Below, in pieces: positions 1 to 5,009 of a DNA stretch of 5,009 nt (within the stretch, counting starts at the first letter, position 1; each line of letters starts with the position of its first letter). The notes below the pieces were generated by a model. The model did no database searches and had not been told where the DNA came from. It saw nothing but the letters and a program-made list of their open reading frames with translations. The position numbers and the translations under genes are program-made. Source of the DNA: Clostridium sp. CAG:768 (GTDB lineage: Bacteria > Cyanobacteriota > Vampirovibrionia > Gastranaerophilales > Gastranaerophilaceae); the NCBI GenBank assembly GCA_000437435.1, contig FR899620.1, positions 50,434-55,442 on the forward strand, written 5' to 3'.

Positions 1-254
1 AGTGCTTTAATACTGTTCCTATGCGAGGTACATCTGTTGGGATGTATATTTATTCTGATTTTATAATTCTATTAGATGGCGGAAAAGAATATTTTTTAGA
101 TAAAGAATTTAAAAATTTTAAATTGTATGGAAGTATTCTGATAAAAATATTTGAAATAGATATTGAAAATGGAAAAACGCTTCAAATCAACATAAATCAG
201 AAGCAGGAGAATGTATTAAAAGAATTTTTTCGAATAGAAAATGAAAATCTATAA
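1..254 (+). CDS. 3' end of an unrecognised small-domain protein (5' partial)
   Basis: The reading frame is open from the first complete codon at position 3 to the TAA at 252-254, so the gene very probably begins upstream of the window. The first ATG in frame (21) has no Shine-Dalgarno sequence before it, which argues against a start there. The 83 visible residues read as alternating beta strands (a YIYSDFIILL-type strand, a Gly-Gly turn followed by KEYFL, then ILIKIFEIDI and TLQININ strands) and end in an amphipathic helix (QENVLKEFFR). This is the order of the second half of a PH-like or similar small beta-barrel domain, but that is only a fold impression. I recognise no family motif, catalytic residue, signal peptide or membrane segment. 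An AT-rich terminator-like hairpin follows the stop, so this looks like the last gene of its transcript. No function is assigned. Confidence 0.6.
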   Translation, partial: CFNTVPMRGTSVGMYIYSDFIILLDGGKEYFLDKEFKNFKLYGSILIKIFEIDIENGKTLQININQKQENVLKEFFRIENENL

Positions 255-283
255 CTAAAGAATGAATTATCCCATACTAAAGT

Positions 284-318
284 ATGAATTTTTGTAAAAT
301 TCATTAAAGTTTTTTTTT
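284..318 (+). terminator. AT-rich intrinsic terminator after the partial gene
   Basis: A perfect 9-bp inverted repeat (ATGAATTTT at 284-292, AAAATTCAT at 296-304) with a TGT loop is followed after five bases by nine consecutive T (310-318). The stem contains only one G:C pair, so it is weak, and the five-base gap before the T run is not ideal. Its position, 30 bases after a stop codon and before a gene with its own ribosome binding site, supports a terminator. Two alternative pairings overlap it: CATAC/GTATG at 273-286, and AATGAATT at 261-268 with AATTCATT at 298-305. Confidence 0.5.
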
Positions 319-353
319 AGTTGTGCCGTAAATAATTATGAAGGCATGTATGT

Positions 354-358
354 AAGGA
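354..358 (+). promoter_or_regulatory. Ribosome binding site of the GAF/HD-GYP gene
   Basis: AAGGA lies seven bases before the ATG at 366, a standard position, and fixes that ATG as the start. No convincing sigma70 promoter was found between the upstream T tract and this site: TTGTGC at 321 has no good -10 at the right distance. Confidence 0.8.
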
Positions 359-365
359 AAATTTC

Positions 366-1619
366 ATGAAAAACGAAGAGAATAAAAATGGTGTGTCCCT
401 CTTTTCACAATCTGATTATTTGATAGGACAAGATCCTATTGAAGAAATTTTTGCGCTCAATTTAGGAGATTTTATTGCTGAAAATCTTATTTCAGAAGAT
501 TTGGCAAGAAAAATTGGTAATAGTGTAAAAGATAAAAAATCAGGTTTGATAAATCAATTAAAAGAATTGATTTCTATATATTCTTTACAAAATACTTTAT
601 GTGTTTTGAGTTTTGACAAATCAGAAGAGCAGGCTATTTATACATCTATTGCTCATTCTGTAAAACAAATGTTAGAAATTCAGGCATGTCATATTTACCT
701 TGAAAAAAATAATGAATTAGATCTTGTAGGTACAACATCAAGTAGTATTGAAAAATTTCAAATAGATGAAAATACGCCGGCAGGTAGAGCATTTTTGGCT
801 AAAGAATCTGTATTTGATAAAGATGTAACAGTTATTCCAATGCATTGTAATATAAAATCTACTGGTGTAATTCTCTTAGAAAATTCAGAACAAATTAATC
901 GTGAGTATATTGATCTTGTAGAAAGTATTGCTATTCTATTTGCGACATCAATGACTTTACAACATACTATCGATGAAACTGACAAATTGATTGATGATGA
1001 AAATTCATCTGCTTCAGATTTGCAGCATATGAGAGCAGAACTTACAGCGTTAATCGGAGATCTATGTGATTATCAGCAAAGTTTTGTTGAAAATCTTGCA
1101 AATGCTGTGGATACAAAAGGCGGATATAAAGTTTCTCATTCTAAAAATACAGCAAAACTAGCAAGAAAACTGTGTAAACAATTAGGATTAAATGAAAAAA
1201 CAACTGATTTGATATATTATGCAGGTCTATTGCAAAATATTGGTAAAATTGCGCTTCCGGAAAAAATCTTTGCTACAAATGGAAAATTATCTGCAGAAGA
1301 ATTGCAAAAAATTCAGGAACACTCAAATATTGGAGTTCATTTATTAATGAATATCAATTTCTTGTCAGAAGTTGTCCCATATATAACTTATCAAAAGGAA
1401 AGATATGACGGAACAGGCTCTCCTGAAGGTTTGAAAGGTCAATCAATTCCGTTTGGTTCAAGAATTATTGCAGTAGCAGATGCTTATTCTGCAATGACAT
1501 CTGACAGACCATATAGAAAAGCAATGCCGGTTGATAAAGCATTAGAAATAATGCAGTCTGAAGCCGGGACAAAATGGGATCCTGTAGTTATTAATGCATT
1601 AGCAGCTACTGTAAAATAA
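366..1619 (+). CDS. GAF domain + degenerate HD-GYP domain protein, probably non-catalytic
   Basis: A 417-residue soluble protein with no signal peptide or membrane segment. Residues 1-75 are an unassigned, mostly helical lead. About 85-200 fit a GAF sensor domain (an ACHIYL strand, a PAGRAF segment, a GVILLEN strand and a closing helix). A helical, possibly coiled-coil linker (about 200-240) leads to an HD-GYP domain at about 240-415. HD-GYP proteins normally hydrolyse cyclic di-GMP using metals bound by His and Asp. Here His258, His319 and Asp372 are kept, as are the family segments GLKGQSIPFGSRIIAVAD (356-372) and RPYRKA (381-386). The central HD pair is Gln290-Asn291 (LLQNIGK for LLHDIGK), the HH pair before ERxDG is Gln343-Lys344, and GYP is GSP (351-353). 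Seen: loss of four expected metal ligands. Inferred: no phosphodiesterase activity, and a role as a GAF-controlled binding or scaffold protein. The reading frame is intact, so it is not a pseudogene. A good Shine-Dalgarno site precedes it and a hairpin follows; it appears to be transcribed alone. Confidence 0.9.
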   Translation: MKNEENKNGVSLFSQSDYLIGQDPIEEIFALNLGDFIAENLISEDLARKIGNSVKDKKSGLINQLKELISIYSLQNTLCVLSFDKSEEQAIYTSIAHSVKQMLEIQACHIYLEKNNELDLVGTTSSSIEKFQIDENTPAGRAFLAKESVFDKDVTVIPMHCNIKSTGVILLENSEQINREYIDLVESIAILFATSMTLQHTIDETDKLIDDENSSASDLQHMRAELTALIGDLCDYQQSFVENLANAVDTKGGYKVSHSKNTAKLARKLCKQLGLNEKTTDLIYYAGLLQNIGKIALPEKIFATNGKLSAEELQKIQEHSNIGVHLLMNINFLSEVVPYITYQKERYDGTGSPEGLKGQSIPFGSRIIAVADAYSAMTSDRPYRKAMPVDKALEIMQSEAGTKWDPVVINALAATVK

Positions 1620-1640
1620 TCAACCATTTTATATATTGAA

Positions 1641-1669
1641 AGAGCCGTCAAAAATAATTTGGCGGCTCT
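1641..1669. terminator. Hairpin between convergent genes, probable bidirectional terminator
   Basis: AGAGCCGTCAAA (1641-1652) pairs with TTTGGCGGCTCT (1658-1669) in a 12-bp stem that includes one G:U pair and has a five-base AATAA loop. It starts 22 bases after the stop of the GAF/HD-GYP gene and ends 13 bases before the stop of the minus-strand gene, the usual place for a shared terminator between convergent genes. Neither side has a clean T run (GTTGTATATAAATT on the plus strand), so termination efficiency is uncertain. Confidence 0.7.
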
Positions 1670-1681
1670 GTTGTATATAAA

Positions 1682-1975
1682 TTATTTTATAATACTGAAT
1701 GCAACAATGTTATGAATTCCAATATTTAGCCAATCGTATTTGAAACAGACATAATCATTGCAATCGCAATTATCTCCATCGCAGGTACAATAGTCTGAAA
1801 GTCTGCAAACTAAAGCATTTTCTAACGTAATAAAGTCATCATGGCATTCTTCGCATTTGCCTTCAGGTAAAAATAGTTCTCCATCAATTTTTAAATGACC
1901 TGTGAATATGGTAATTTTGTTAGTTCCGCTTTCTTCAATGATTTTTGCAATTGATTTAATTAGATGTTTTGTCAT
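1682..1975 (-). CDS. Small cysteine-rich protein, possible Sm/Hfq-like barrel with a metal-binding insert
   Basis: A 97-residue protein with a clear ribosome binding site (AGGAG on the minus strand, plus-strand positions 1983-1987, seven bases from the ATG), so it is a genuine gene. It has eight Cys: a CEEC pair (41, 44), Cys57, a dense CTCDGDNCDC cluster (63, 65, 70, 72) and Cys77. The Cys cluster is mixed with Asp residues, suggesting bound metal (zinc or iron), though disulfides cannot be excluded. Outside the Cys segments the order is an N-terminal helix (about 3-16), a strand pair (KITIFTGHLKIDGELF, 20-35), a strand (DDFITLENALVCRL, 46-59) and a last strand (WLNIGIHNIVAFSI, 82-95). This resembles the helix-plus-five-strand order of Hfq/Sm proteins, with extra loops carrying the Cys. 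That is a pattern impression, not an established homology. No signal peptide or membrane segment. It is divergent from gyrB and convergent with the GAF/HD-GYP gene, so it is probably transcribed alone. Function unknown. Confidence 0.85.
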   Translation of the reverse strand: MTKHLIKSIAKIIEESGTNKITIFTGHLKIDGELFLPEGKCEECHDDFITLENALVCRLSDYCTCDGDNCDCNDYVCFKYDWLNIGIHNIVAFSIIK

Positions 1976-2111
1976 AATAAATCTCCTATGTAATAATTTT
2001 CAATTGCAGTATAGGAAAATTTATTATAAATATAATCAGTCAATGTAGCTAATTATAATTCTGTATTTTCTTAAAAATCTAATTTATCAAAGTTACAAAA
2101 AATAAAGAATT

Positions 2112-2140
2112 TTGTTTTTTTAATATGTTTGTGTTACAAT
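2112..2140 (+). promoter_or_regulatory. Sigma70-type promoter of gyrB with extended -10
   Basis: TTGTTT (2112-2117) and TACAAT (2135-2140) are separated by exactly 17 bases, and a TG at 2132-2133 gives an extended -10 (TGnTACAAT). Transcription would begin near 2147, giving a leader of roughly 38 bases. The -35 lies in a T-rich run, which is common by chance in such AT-rich DNA, but the combined elements and spacing are good. Confidence 0.7.
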
Positions 2141-2151
2141 ATTTGCAAGGG

Positions 2152-2164
2152 AATTAGTCTAATT
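2152..2164 (+). repeat. Perfect 13-base inverted repeat in the gyrB leader
   Basis: AATTAGTCTAATT is symmetrical around its central T. It lies just downstream of the predicted transcription start and directly before the Shine-Dalgarno sequence. It could be an operator half-site pair or a tiny leader hairpin (five pairs, three-base loop). With AT-rich arms it may also be chance. Confidence 0.35.
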
Positions 2165-2172
2165 AAGGGGAG
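2165..2172 (+). promoter_or_regulatory. Ribosome binding site of gyrB with long spacing
   Basis: AAGGGGAG is the only purine-rich site before gyrB. Its GGAG ends 12 bases before the ATG at 2185, against seven bases for the other two complete genes of the window. No ATG, GTG or TTG in frame lies between the upstream stop codon (2164-2166) and 2185, and the next in-frame Met is inside the conserved core, so the ATG at 2185 stands despite the spacing. Confidence 0.65.
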
Positions 2173-2184
2173 AATATAAATAAT

Positions 2185-4728
2185 ATGGCTGATGGAATTA
2201 CAGAAGTAACTAATGAGAACAACGCACAGGCTCAGCCTGTAGAAAAGATTGAAGTTAATGAGCTTCCGGATAATGACGAAGCCATTGAAACTAAAACTTC
2301 CCAATCTTATGATGCAAGTAATATTAGAGTTTTAGAAGGGCTAGAAGCGGTAAGAATGAGACCTGGTATGTATATCGGTTCAACTTCTCAAAGAGGTCTT
2401 CACCACTGTATCTATGAGATTGTAGATAATTCAATTGATGAATCTCTAGCTGGTTTTTGTACTGATATTCATGTAACTGTAAATAAAGATAACAGTGTAA
2501 CTGTTGAAGATAACGGTCGTGGAATTCCTGTTGATATTAAACCGGAAACAGGCAAATCAGCTTTGGAAATCGTTCATACTGTATTACACGCAGGTGGAAA
2601 ATTTGGAGATGGCGGTTATAAGGTATCTGGCGGTCTTCACGGCGTTGGTGCATCTGTTGTAAACGCTTTGTCTGAAAAATATCGTGTAGAAGTTTCTCGT
2701 CAAGGTTTTGTATGGCGTCAGGAATATATGAGAGGTGAACCTCTTTCTCCTGTTGAAAAAGGTGAAGCTACAGATAAAACTGGTACAAAGACTACTTTTT
2801 GGCCTGATCCTGAAATCTTTACAGAAACTACAGAAATTGACTGTGATGTAATTGCAAACAGATTGCGTGAAATGGCGTTTTTAAACAAAGGTTTGAAAAT
2901 TATTTTCACAAATGCACATGCTGATACAACTGAAACTTTCCACTATGTAGGTGGTATTGGAAGCTATGTTGAGTTTTTAAACCAGAATAGAAATGTATTG
3001 CATGATAAACCTATTTATATTGATAAAGTAGTAGATGGTATGCAGATTGAAGTAGCTATGCAATATACAGATGCATACAGTGAAAGTGTTTTATCTTTTG
3101 CAAATAATATTAATACACATTCAGGCGGTACTCATTTAACAGGGTTCAGAAACTCTCTAACTCGTGTATTTAATGATTACGCAAGAAAAAATAATATTTT
3201 AAAAGATTCTGACCAAAACTTATCTGGTGAAGACGTAAGAGAAGGTTTGACAGCAATTGTAAGTGTTAAAATCCCGAACCCAGAATTTGAAGGTCAAACA
3301 AAAGAAAAATTAGGTAATGCTGAAGCAATGGGTGCTACTCAAGATGCAGTTCGTGATAAATTGCAAGAGTGGTTAGAATTCAATCCAAAAATAGCAAAAA
3401 TTATTATTGAAAAAACATTGCAAGCTCAACGAGCTCGTGAAGCTGCAAGAAAAGCAAGAGAATTAACAAGAAGAAAATCTGTTTTGGAAAATTCTACATT
3501 ACCTGGTAAACTTGCAGATTGTTCTAATAGAGAACCTGAAAAATGCGAAATCTATATCGTTGAGGGTGATTCTGCCGGTGGTTCTGCAAAACAAGGCAGA
3601 AACAGAATGTTCCAAGCTATTTTGCCTTTGAGAGGTAAAATCTTAAACGTTGAAAAAGCAAGACTTGATAAAATTTATGGTAATAACGAAATTCAATCAA
3701 TGGTTCAGGCATTCGGTATAAATATTAGCCGAAATCCTGATGAAGTAGATTTGGAAAAACTTCGTTATCATAAAATTATTATCATGACCGATGCTGATGT
3801 TGACGGTGCTCACATCAGAACACTTCTTTTAACATTCTTCTTTAGATATGCAAGACCTTTGATTGAAAACGGTTATGTTTATATTGCTCAACCGCCTTTA
3901 TTTAAGGTTACTCAAGGAAAAACTTCTGAATATCTATATGATGAACATGCATTGGATAAAATGCTTAAAGAACGTGGTATCAAAAATTTAAGCTTATCTG
4001 ATAAAACTAAATCAAGAGTTAAAACTGGTGATGAATTATTAGAATTAATCAAAAATATGTCAGCATTTTATAATTCTTATAATAATCCTATTTTGAATTT
4101 GTATCCTGCTGTTGTATTAAGAGGATTAGTTCGTTCTAATATTGAACCTGAATATTTTGAAGATCAGGCTAAAATGAATGAAGTTGTTGAATACTTAAAT
4201 CATTATTTACAAGACCACGCTAAGAATTATAATATTCAAGAGGCTGCAAATTATGTATGCTCATTGAAATATAATCCTGAAAATGCAAAATATGCTATTC
4301 AATTGAATTTCAATGAAGAAGAACATGTATTGATTACTCAAAATATCGTGAAAAGTTCAGAATATAAGAGATTAAAAGCTTCTTACCCATTAATCAGAGA
4401 TTACTTGATTGAAGAAGAAGATACTTTAATTCTTGAGACTGATACTGAACAGTATGAAATAAATTCTTTTGAAAAACTTCAAAAATTTATTGACGATAGA
4501 GGGTCAAAAGGTTTGCAAATCCAACGTTTCAAAGGGTTAGGTGAAATGATGCCTCAACAATTATGGGAAACAACTATGGATCCAGCAACAAGAACTTTAT
4601 TAAAAGTAAATGTAGAAGATGCAATGTTATGTGATCAATTGTTTGATATATTGATGGGCGATAAAGTTGATCCTAGAAGAAACTTTATTGAAGCTAACGC
4701 GGTATATGCTACAAATATTGATACATAG
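2185..4728 (+). CDS. gyrB: DNA gyrase subunit B
   Basis: The ATPase and TOPRIM subunit of type IIA topoisomerase; with GyrA it introduces negative supercoils using ATP in the cytoplasm. It has 847 residues against 804 in E. coli. Residues 1-40 are an acidic extension. The GHKL ATPase follows: Glu78 (general base, E. coli Glu42), Asn82 (Mg), VEDNGRGIP at 107-115 with Asp109 and Arg112, the lid GGLHGVG (149-155) and TGT (199-201). The transducer domain includes QTKEKLGN (371-378) with the ATP-sensing QTK motif. TOPRIM comprises Glu460 in VEGDSAGGSAKQGR and Asp536/Asp538 in TDADVDG. The C-terminal half carries a long insertion (about 600-770) and the GLGEMMPQQLWETTMDP tail. The coumarin-contact Arg (E. 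coli Arg136) is present as Arg172; the quinolone-region Asp426 and Lys447 positions are Asp462 and Arg483. ParE is less likely because of the full E. coli-GyrB-like insertion and the close match with GyrB throughout. It has its own promoter and terminator. Confidence 0.98.
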   Translation: MADGITEVTNENNAQAQPVEKIEVNELPDNDEAIETKTSQSYDASNIRVLEGLEAVRMRPGMYIGSTSQRGLHHCIYEIVDNSIDESLAGFCTDIHVTVNKDNSVTVEDNGRGIPVDIKPETGKSALEIVHTVLHAGGKFGDGGYKVSGGLHGVGASVVNALSEKYRVEVSRQGFVWRQEYMRGEPLSPVEKGEATDKTGTKTTFWPDPEIFTETTEIDCDVIANRLREMAFLNKGLKIIFTNAHADTTETFHYVGGIGSYVEFLNQNRNVLHDKPIYIDKVVDGMQIEVAMQYTDAYSESVLSFANNINTHSGGTHLTGFRNSLTRVFNDYARKNNILKDSDQNLSGEDVREGLTAIVSVKIPNPEFEGQTKEKLGNAEAMGATQDAVRDKLQEWLEFNPKIAKIIIEKTLQAQRAREAARKARELTRRKSVLENSTLPGKLADCSNREPEKCEIYIVEGDSAGGSAKQGRNRMFQAILPLRGKILNVEKARLDKIYGNNEIQSMVQAFGINISRNPDEVDLEKLRYHKIIIMTDADVDGAHIRTLLLTFFFRYARPLIENGYVYIAQPPLFKVTQGKTSEYLYDEHALDKMLKERGIKNLSLSDKTKSRVKTGDELLELIKNMSAFYNSYNNPILNLYPAVVLRGLVRSNIEPEYFEDQAKMNEVVEYLNHYLQDHAKNYNIQEAANYVCSLKYNPENAKYAIQLNFNEEEHVLITQNIVKSSEYKRLKASYPLIRDYLIEEEDTLILETDTEQYEINSFEKLQKFIDDRGSKGLQIQRFKGLGEMMPQQLWETTMDPATRTLLKVNVEDAMLCDQLFDILMGDKVDPRRNFIEANAVYATNIDT
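3982..4494 (+). other. GyrB insertion domain of the E. coli type
   Basis: Codons for about residues 600-770, between TOPRIM (after the LDKMLKERG segment) and the conserved GLQIQRFKGLGEM. Short GyrBs of about 640 residues lack this block, while E. coli GyrB carries a similar one of about 170 residues. From memory of the E. coli protein, the local resemblance includes GDELLELI, the YPAVVLRGL segment, and SSEYKRL followed by IRDYLIEEEDT, matching GEALEKLV, YPKAMLKEL and GGEYRRI/LEEDA. In E. coli the domain packs against GyrA and affects DNA binding and activity. I counted about 26% G+C over 4021-4380, against about 42% in the ATPase core at 2521-2700 and 25 of 60 bases just after the insertion (4501-4560). 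Confidence 0.8.
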
Positions 4729-4775
4729 AGTGCAGTTTTTTAACAGTAAACTTTAAGTATTGGATGAATTTTTAT

Positions 4776-4805
4776 ATAAAAAGCCCTTTATGGGGCTTTT
4801 TATTT
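4776..4805 (+). terminator. Intrinsic terminator of gyrB
   Basis: ATAAAAAGCCC(T) from 4776 pairs with GGGGCTTTTTAT to 4803, with a TTAT loop (4788-4791), four G:C pairs at the core and a T-rich tail (4797-4805). It lies about 48 bases after the gyrB stop. The A run on the left arm means it may also act on the opposite strand. It separates gyrB from adk. Confidence 0.9.
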
Positions 4806-4832
4806 GAACAATTTTTTTGCTTGTTGTAATAT
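4804..4832 (+). promoter_or_regulatory. Possible promoter of adk
   Basis: TTGAAC (4804-4809) and TAATAT (4827-4832) are 17 bases apart, each matching four of six consensus bases. The start would fall near 4839, leaving a leader of about 27 bases. The -35 begins at the last bases of the gyrB terminator tail. In such AT-rich sequence this is suggestive only. Confidence 0.4.
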
Positions 4833-4865
4833 TATTACATAAGTTATACGAAAGAGAGATTTAAA

Positions 4866-5009
4866 ATGACAAAAAAAGAATTAATTTTTTTAGGACCACC
4901 GGCTTGTGGTAAAGGTACACAAACAAACAAATTAGCAGAATATTTACATTTCCCACACATTGATACAGGCTCTCTTTTAAGAGCTGAAATCAAAGGTGAA
5001 ACAGAAGCA
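4866..5009 (+). CDS. adk: Adenylate kinase, N-terminal part (3' partial)
   Basis: The first 48 codons of adenylate kinase, which interconverts ATP + AMP and 2 ADP in the cytoplasm; the gene runs out of the window in frame. Seen: a first strand ELIFLG, the P-loop GPPACGKGTQ (residues 10-19; Lys16 is the phosphate-binding Lys), a helix, then HIDTGSLLRAEIK (31-43), the start of the AMP-binding region, with Thr34 and Arg39 matching E. coli Thr31 and Arg36. The usual bacterial loop is GPPGAGKGTQ; here Gly-Ala is Ala13-Cys14, an uncommon pair that keeps the GxxxxGKGT frame. A purine-rich AAAGAGAG (4851-4858) ends seven bases before the ATG, a moderate Shine-Dalgarno site. In many bacteria adk sits next to secY in the ribosomal protein cluster; here it follows gyrB. 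Confidence 0.95.
   Translation, partial: MTKKELIFLGPPACGKGTQTNKLAEYLHFPHIDTGSLLRAEIKGETEA

Larger units (their letters stand above)
1976..2184. other. Divergent intergenic region between the cysteine-rich gene and gyrB
   Basis: A very AT-rich stretch of 209 bases with no credible coding frame. The right part holds the gyrB promoter and leader. The left part must hold the promoter of the minus-strand gene. Minus-strand TATAAT matches occur at 2028-2023 and 2057-2052 and TTGACT at 2043-2038, but no pair has a 15-19 base spacing, so I do not choose one. No riboswitch-like structure was recognised. Confidence 0.7.

Noticed and set aside
338..355. Five-codon frame (ATG AAG GCA TGT ATG TAA) ending in the Shine-Dalgarno of the GAF/HD-GYP gene
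   Set aside because: The overlap of its stop with AAGGA is suggestive of a leader peptide, but it has no ribosome binding site and such short frames are common by chance.
758..985. Open frame of 75 codons on the minus strand
   Set aside because: It lies wholly inside the GAF region of the plus-strand gene, has no family resemblance, and is explained as a shadow of the real frame.
2008..2057. Minus-strand TATAAT, TATACT and TTGACT matches as a promoter of the cysteine-rich gene
   Set aside because: The boxes are 9 or 24 bases apart, not 15-19, and single matches are expected in sequence this AT-rich.
2718..2909. Open frame of 63 codons on the minus strand
   Set aside because: It lies wholly inside the conserved GyrB ATPase coding sequence and shows no protein-like motif.
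3982..4494. An intein in GyrB, as known in Synechocystis GyrB
   Set aside because: No Cys or Ser splice junction at the start and no His-Asn ending are visible, and the block resembles the ordinary E. coli GyrB insertion.
2185..4728. ParE (topoisomerase IV) instead of GyrB
   Set aside because: The full-length insertion and the close match to E. coli GyrB from the ATPase motifs to the C-terminal tail favour GyrB. A parE gene elsewhere in the genome cannot be excluded.
4821..4850. Alternative adk promoter TTGTTG with TATACG
   Set aside because: The start would fall inside the Shine-Dalgarno sequence of adk, leaving almost no leader.

Overview
The window is AT-rich bacterial chromosome, about one third G+C, with tight intergenic regions. 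It holds the 3' end of an unrecognised gene, a GAF plus degenerate HD-GYP protein, a small cysteine-rich protein on the minus strand, a complete DNA gyrase subunit B gene, and the 5' end of adenylate kinase. No tRNA, rRNA, CRISPR array, insertion sequence or long repeat was found.

The organism cannot be fixed from this stretch. Low G+C, good Shine-Dalgarno sites, a GAF/HD-GYP protein and a GyrB carrying the long insertion in its C-terminal half (as in E. coli, not the roughly 640-residue form of Firmicutes and photosynthetic Cyanobacteria) suggest a Gram-negative-type lineage. An uncultured gut group such as the Gastranaerophilales/Vampirovibrionia is a plausible guess, but it is inference only.

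Layout: (1) 1-254, partial plus-strand gene, followed by an AT-rich hairpin and a nine-T tract (284-318). (2) 366-1619, cytoplasmic GAF + HD-GYP protein in which the HD pair and the HH pair are both replaced, so it is probably a non-catalytic c-di-GMP-type regulator. (3) 1641-1669, a strong hairpin between this gene and the convergent small gene. (4) 1682-1975, minus strand, a 97-residue protein with eight cysteines and an Hfq/Sm-like strand pattern. (5) 1976-2184, a divergent intergenic region with a well-formed sigma70-type promoter for gyrB. (6) 2185-4728, gyrB, followed by a classic intrinsic terminator (4776-4805). (7) 4866 to the end, the start of adk.

gyrB and adk are housekeeping genes (DNA supercoiling; nucleotide balance) that share a strand but are separated by a terminator and probably transcribed separately. 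Nothing ties the three upstream genes into one pathway. The most interesting points are the pseudoenzyme-like HD-GYP domain, the cysteine-rich small protein, and the two unusual parts of GyrB: an acidic N-terminal extension and an AT-rich insertion.
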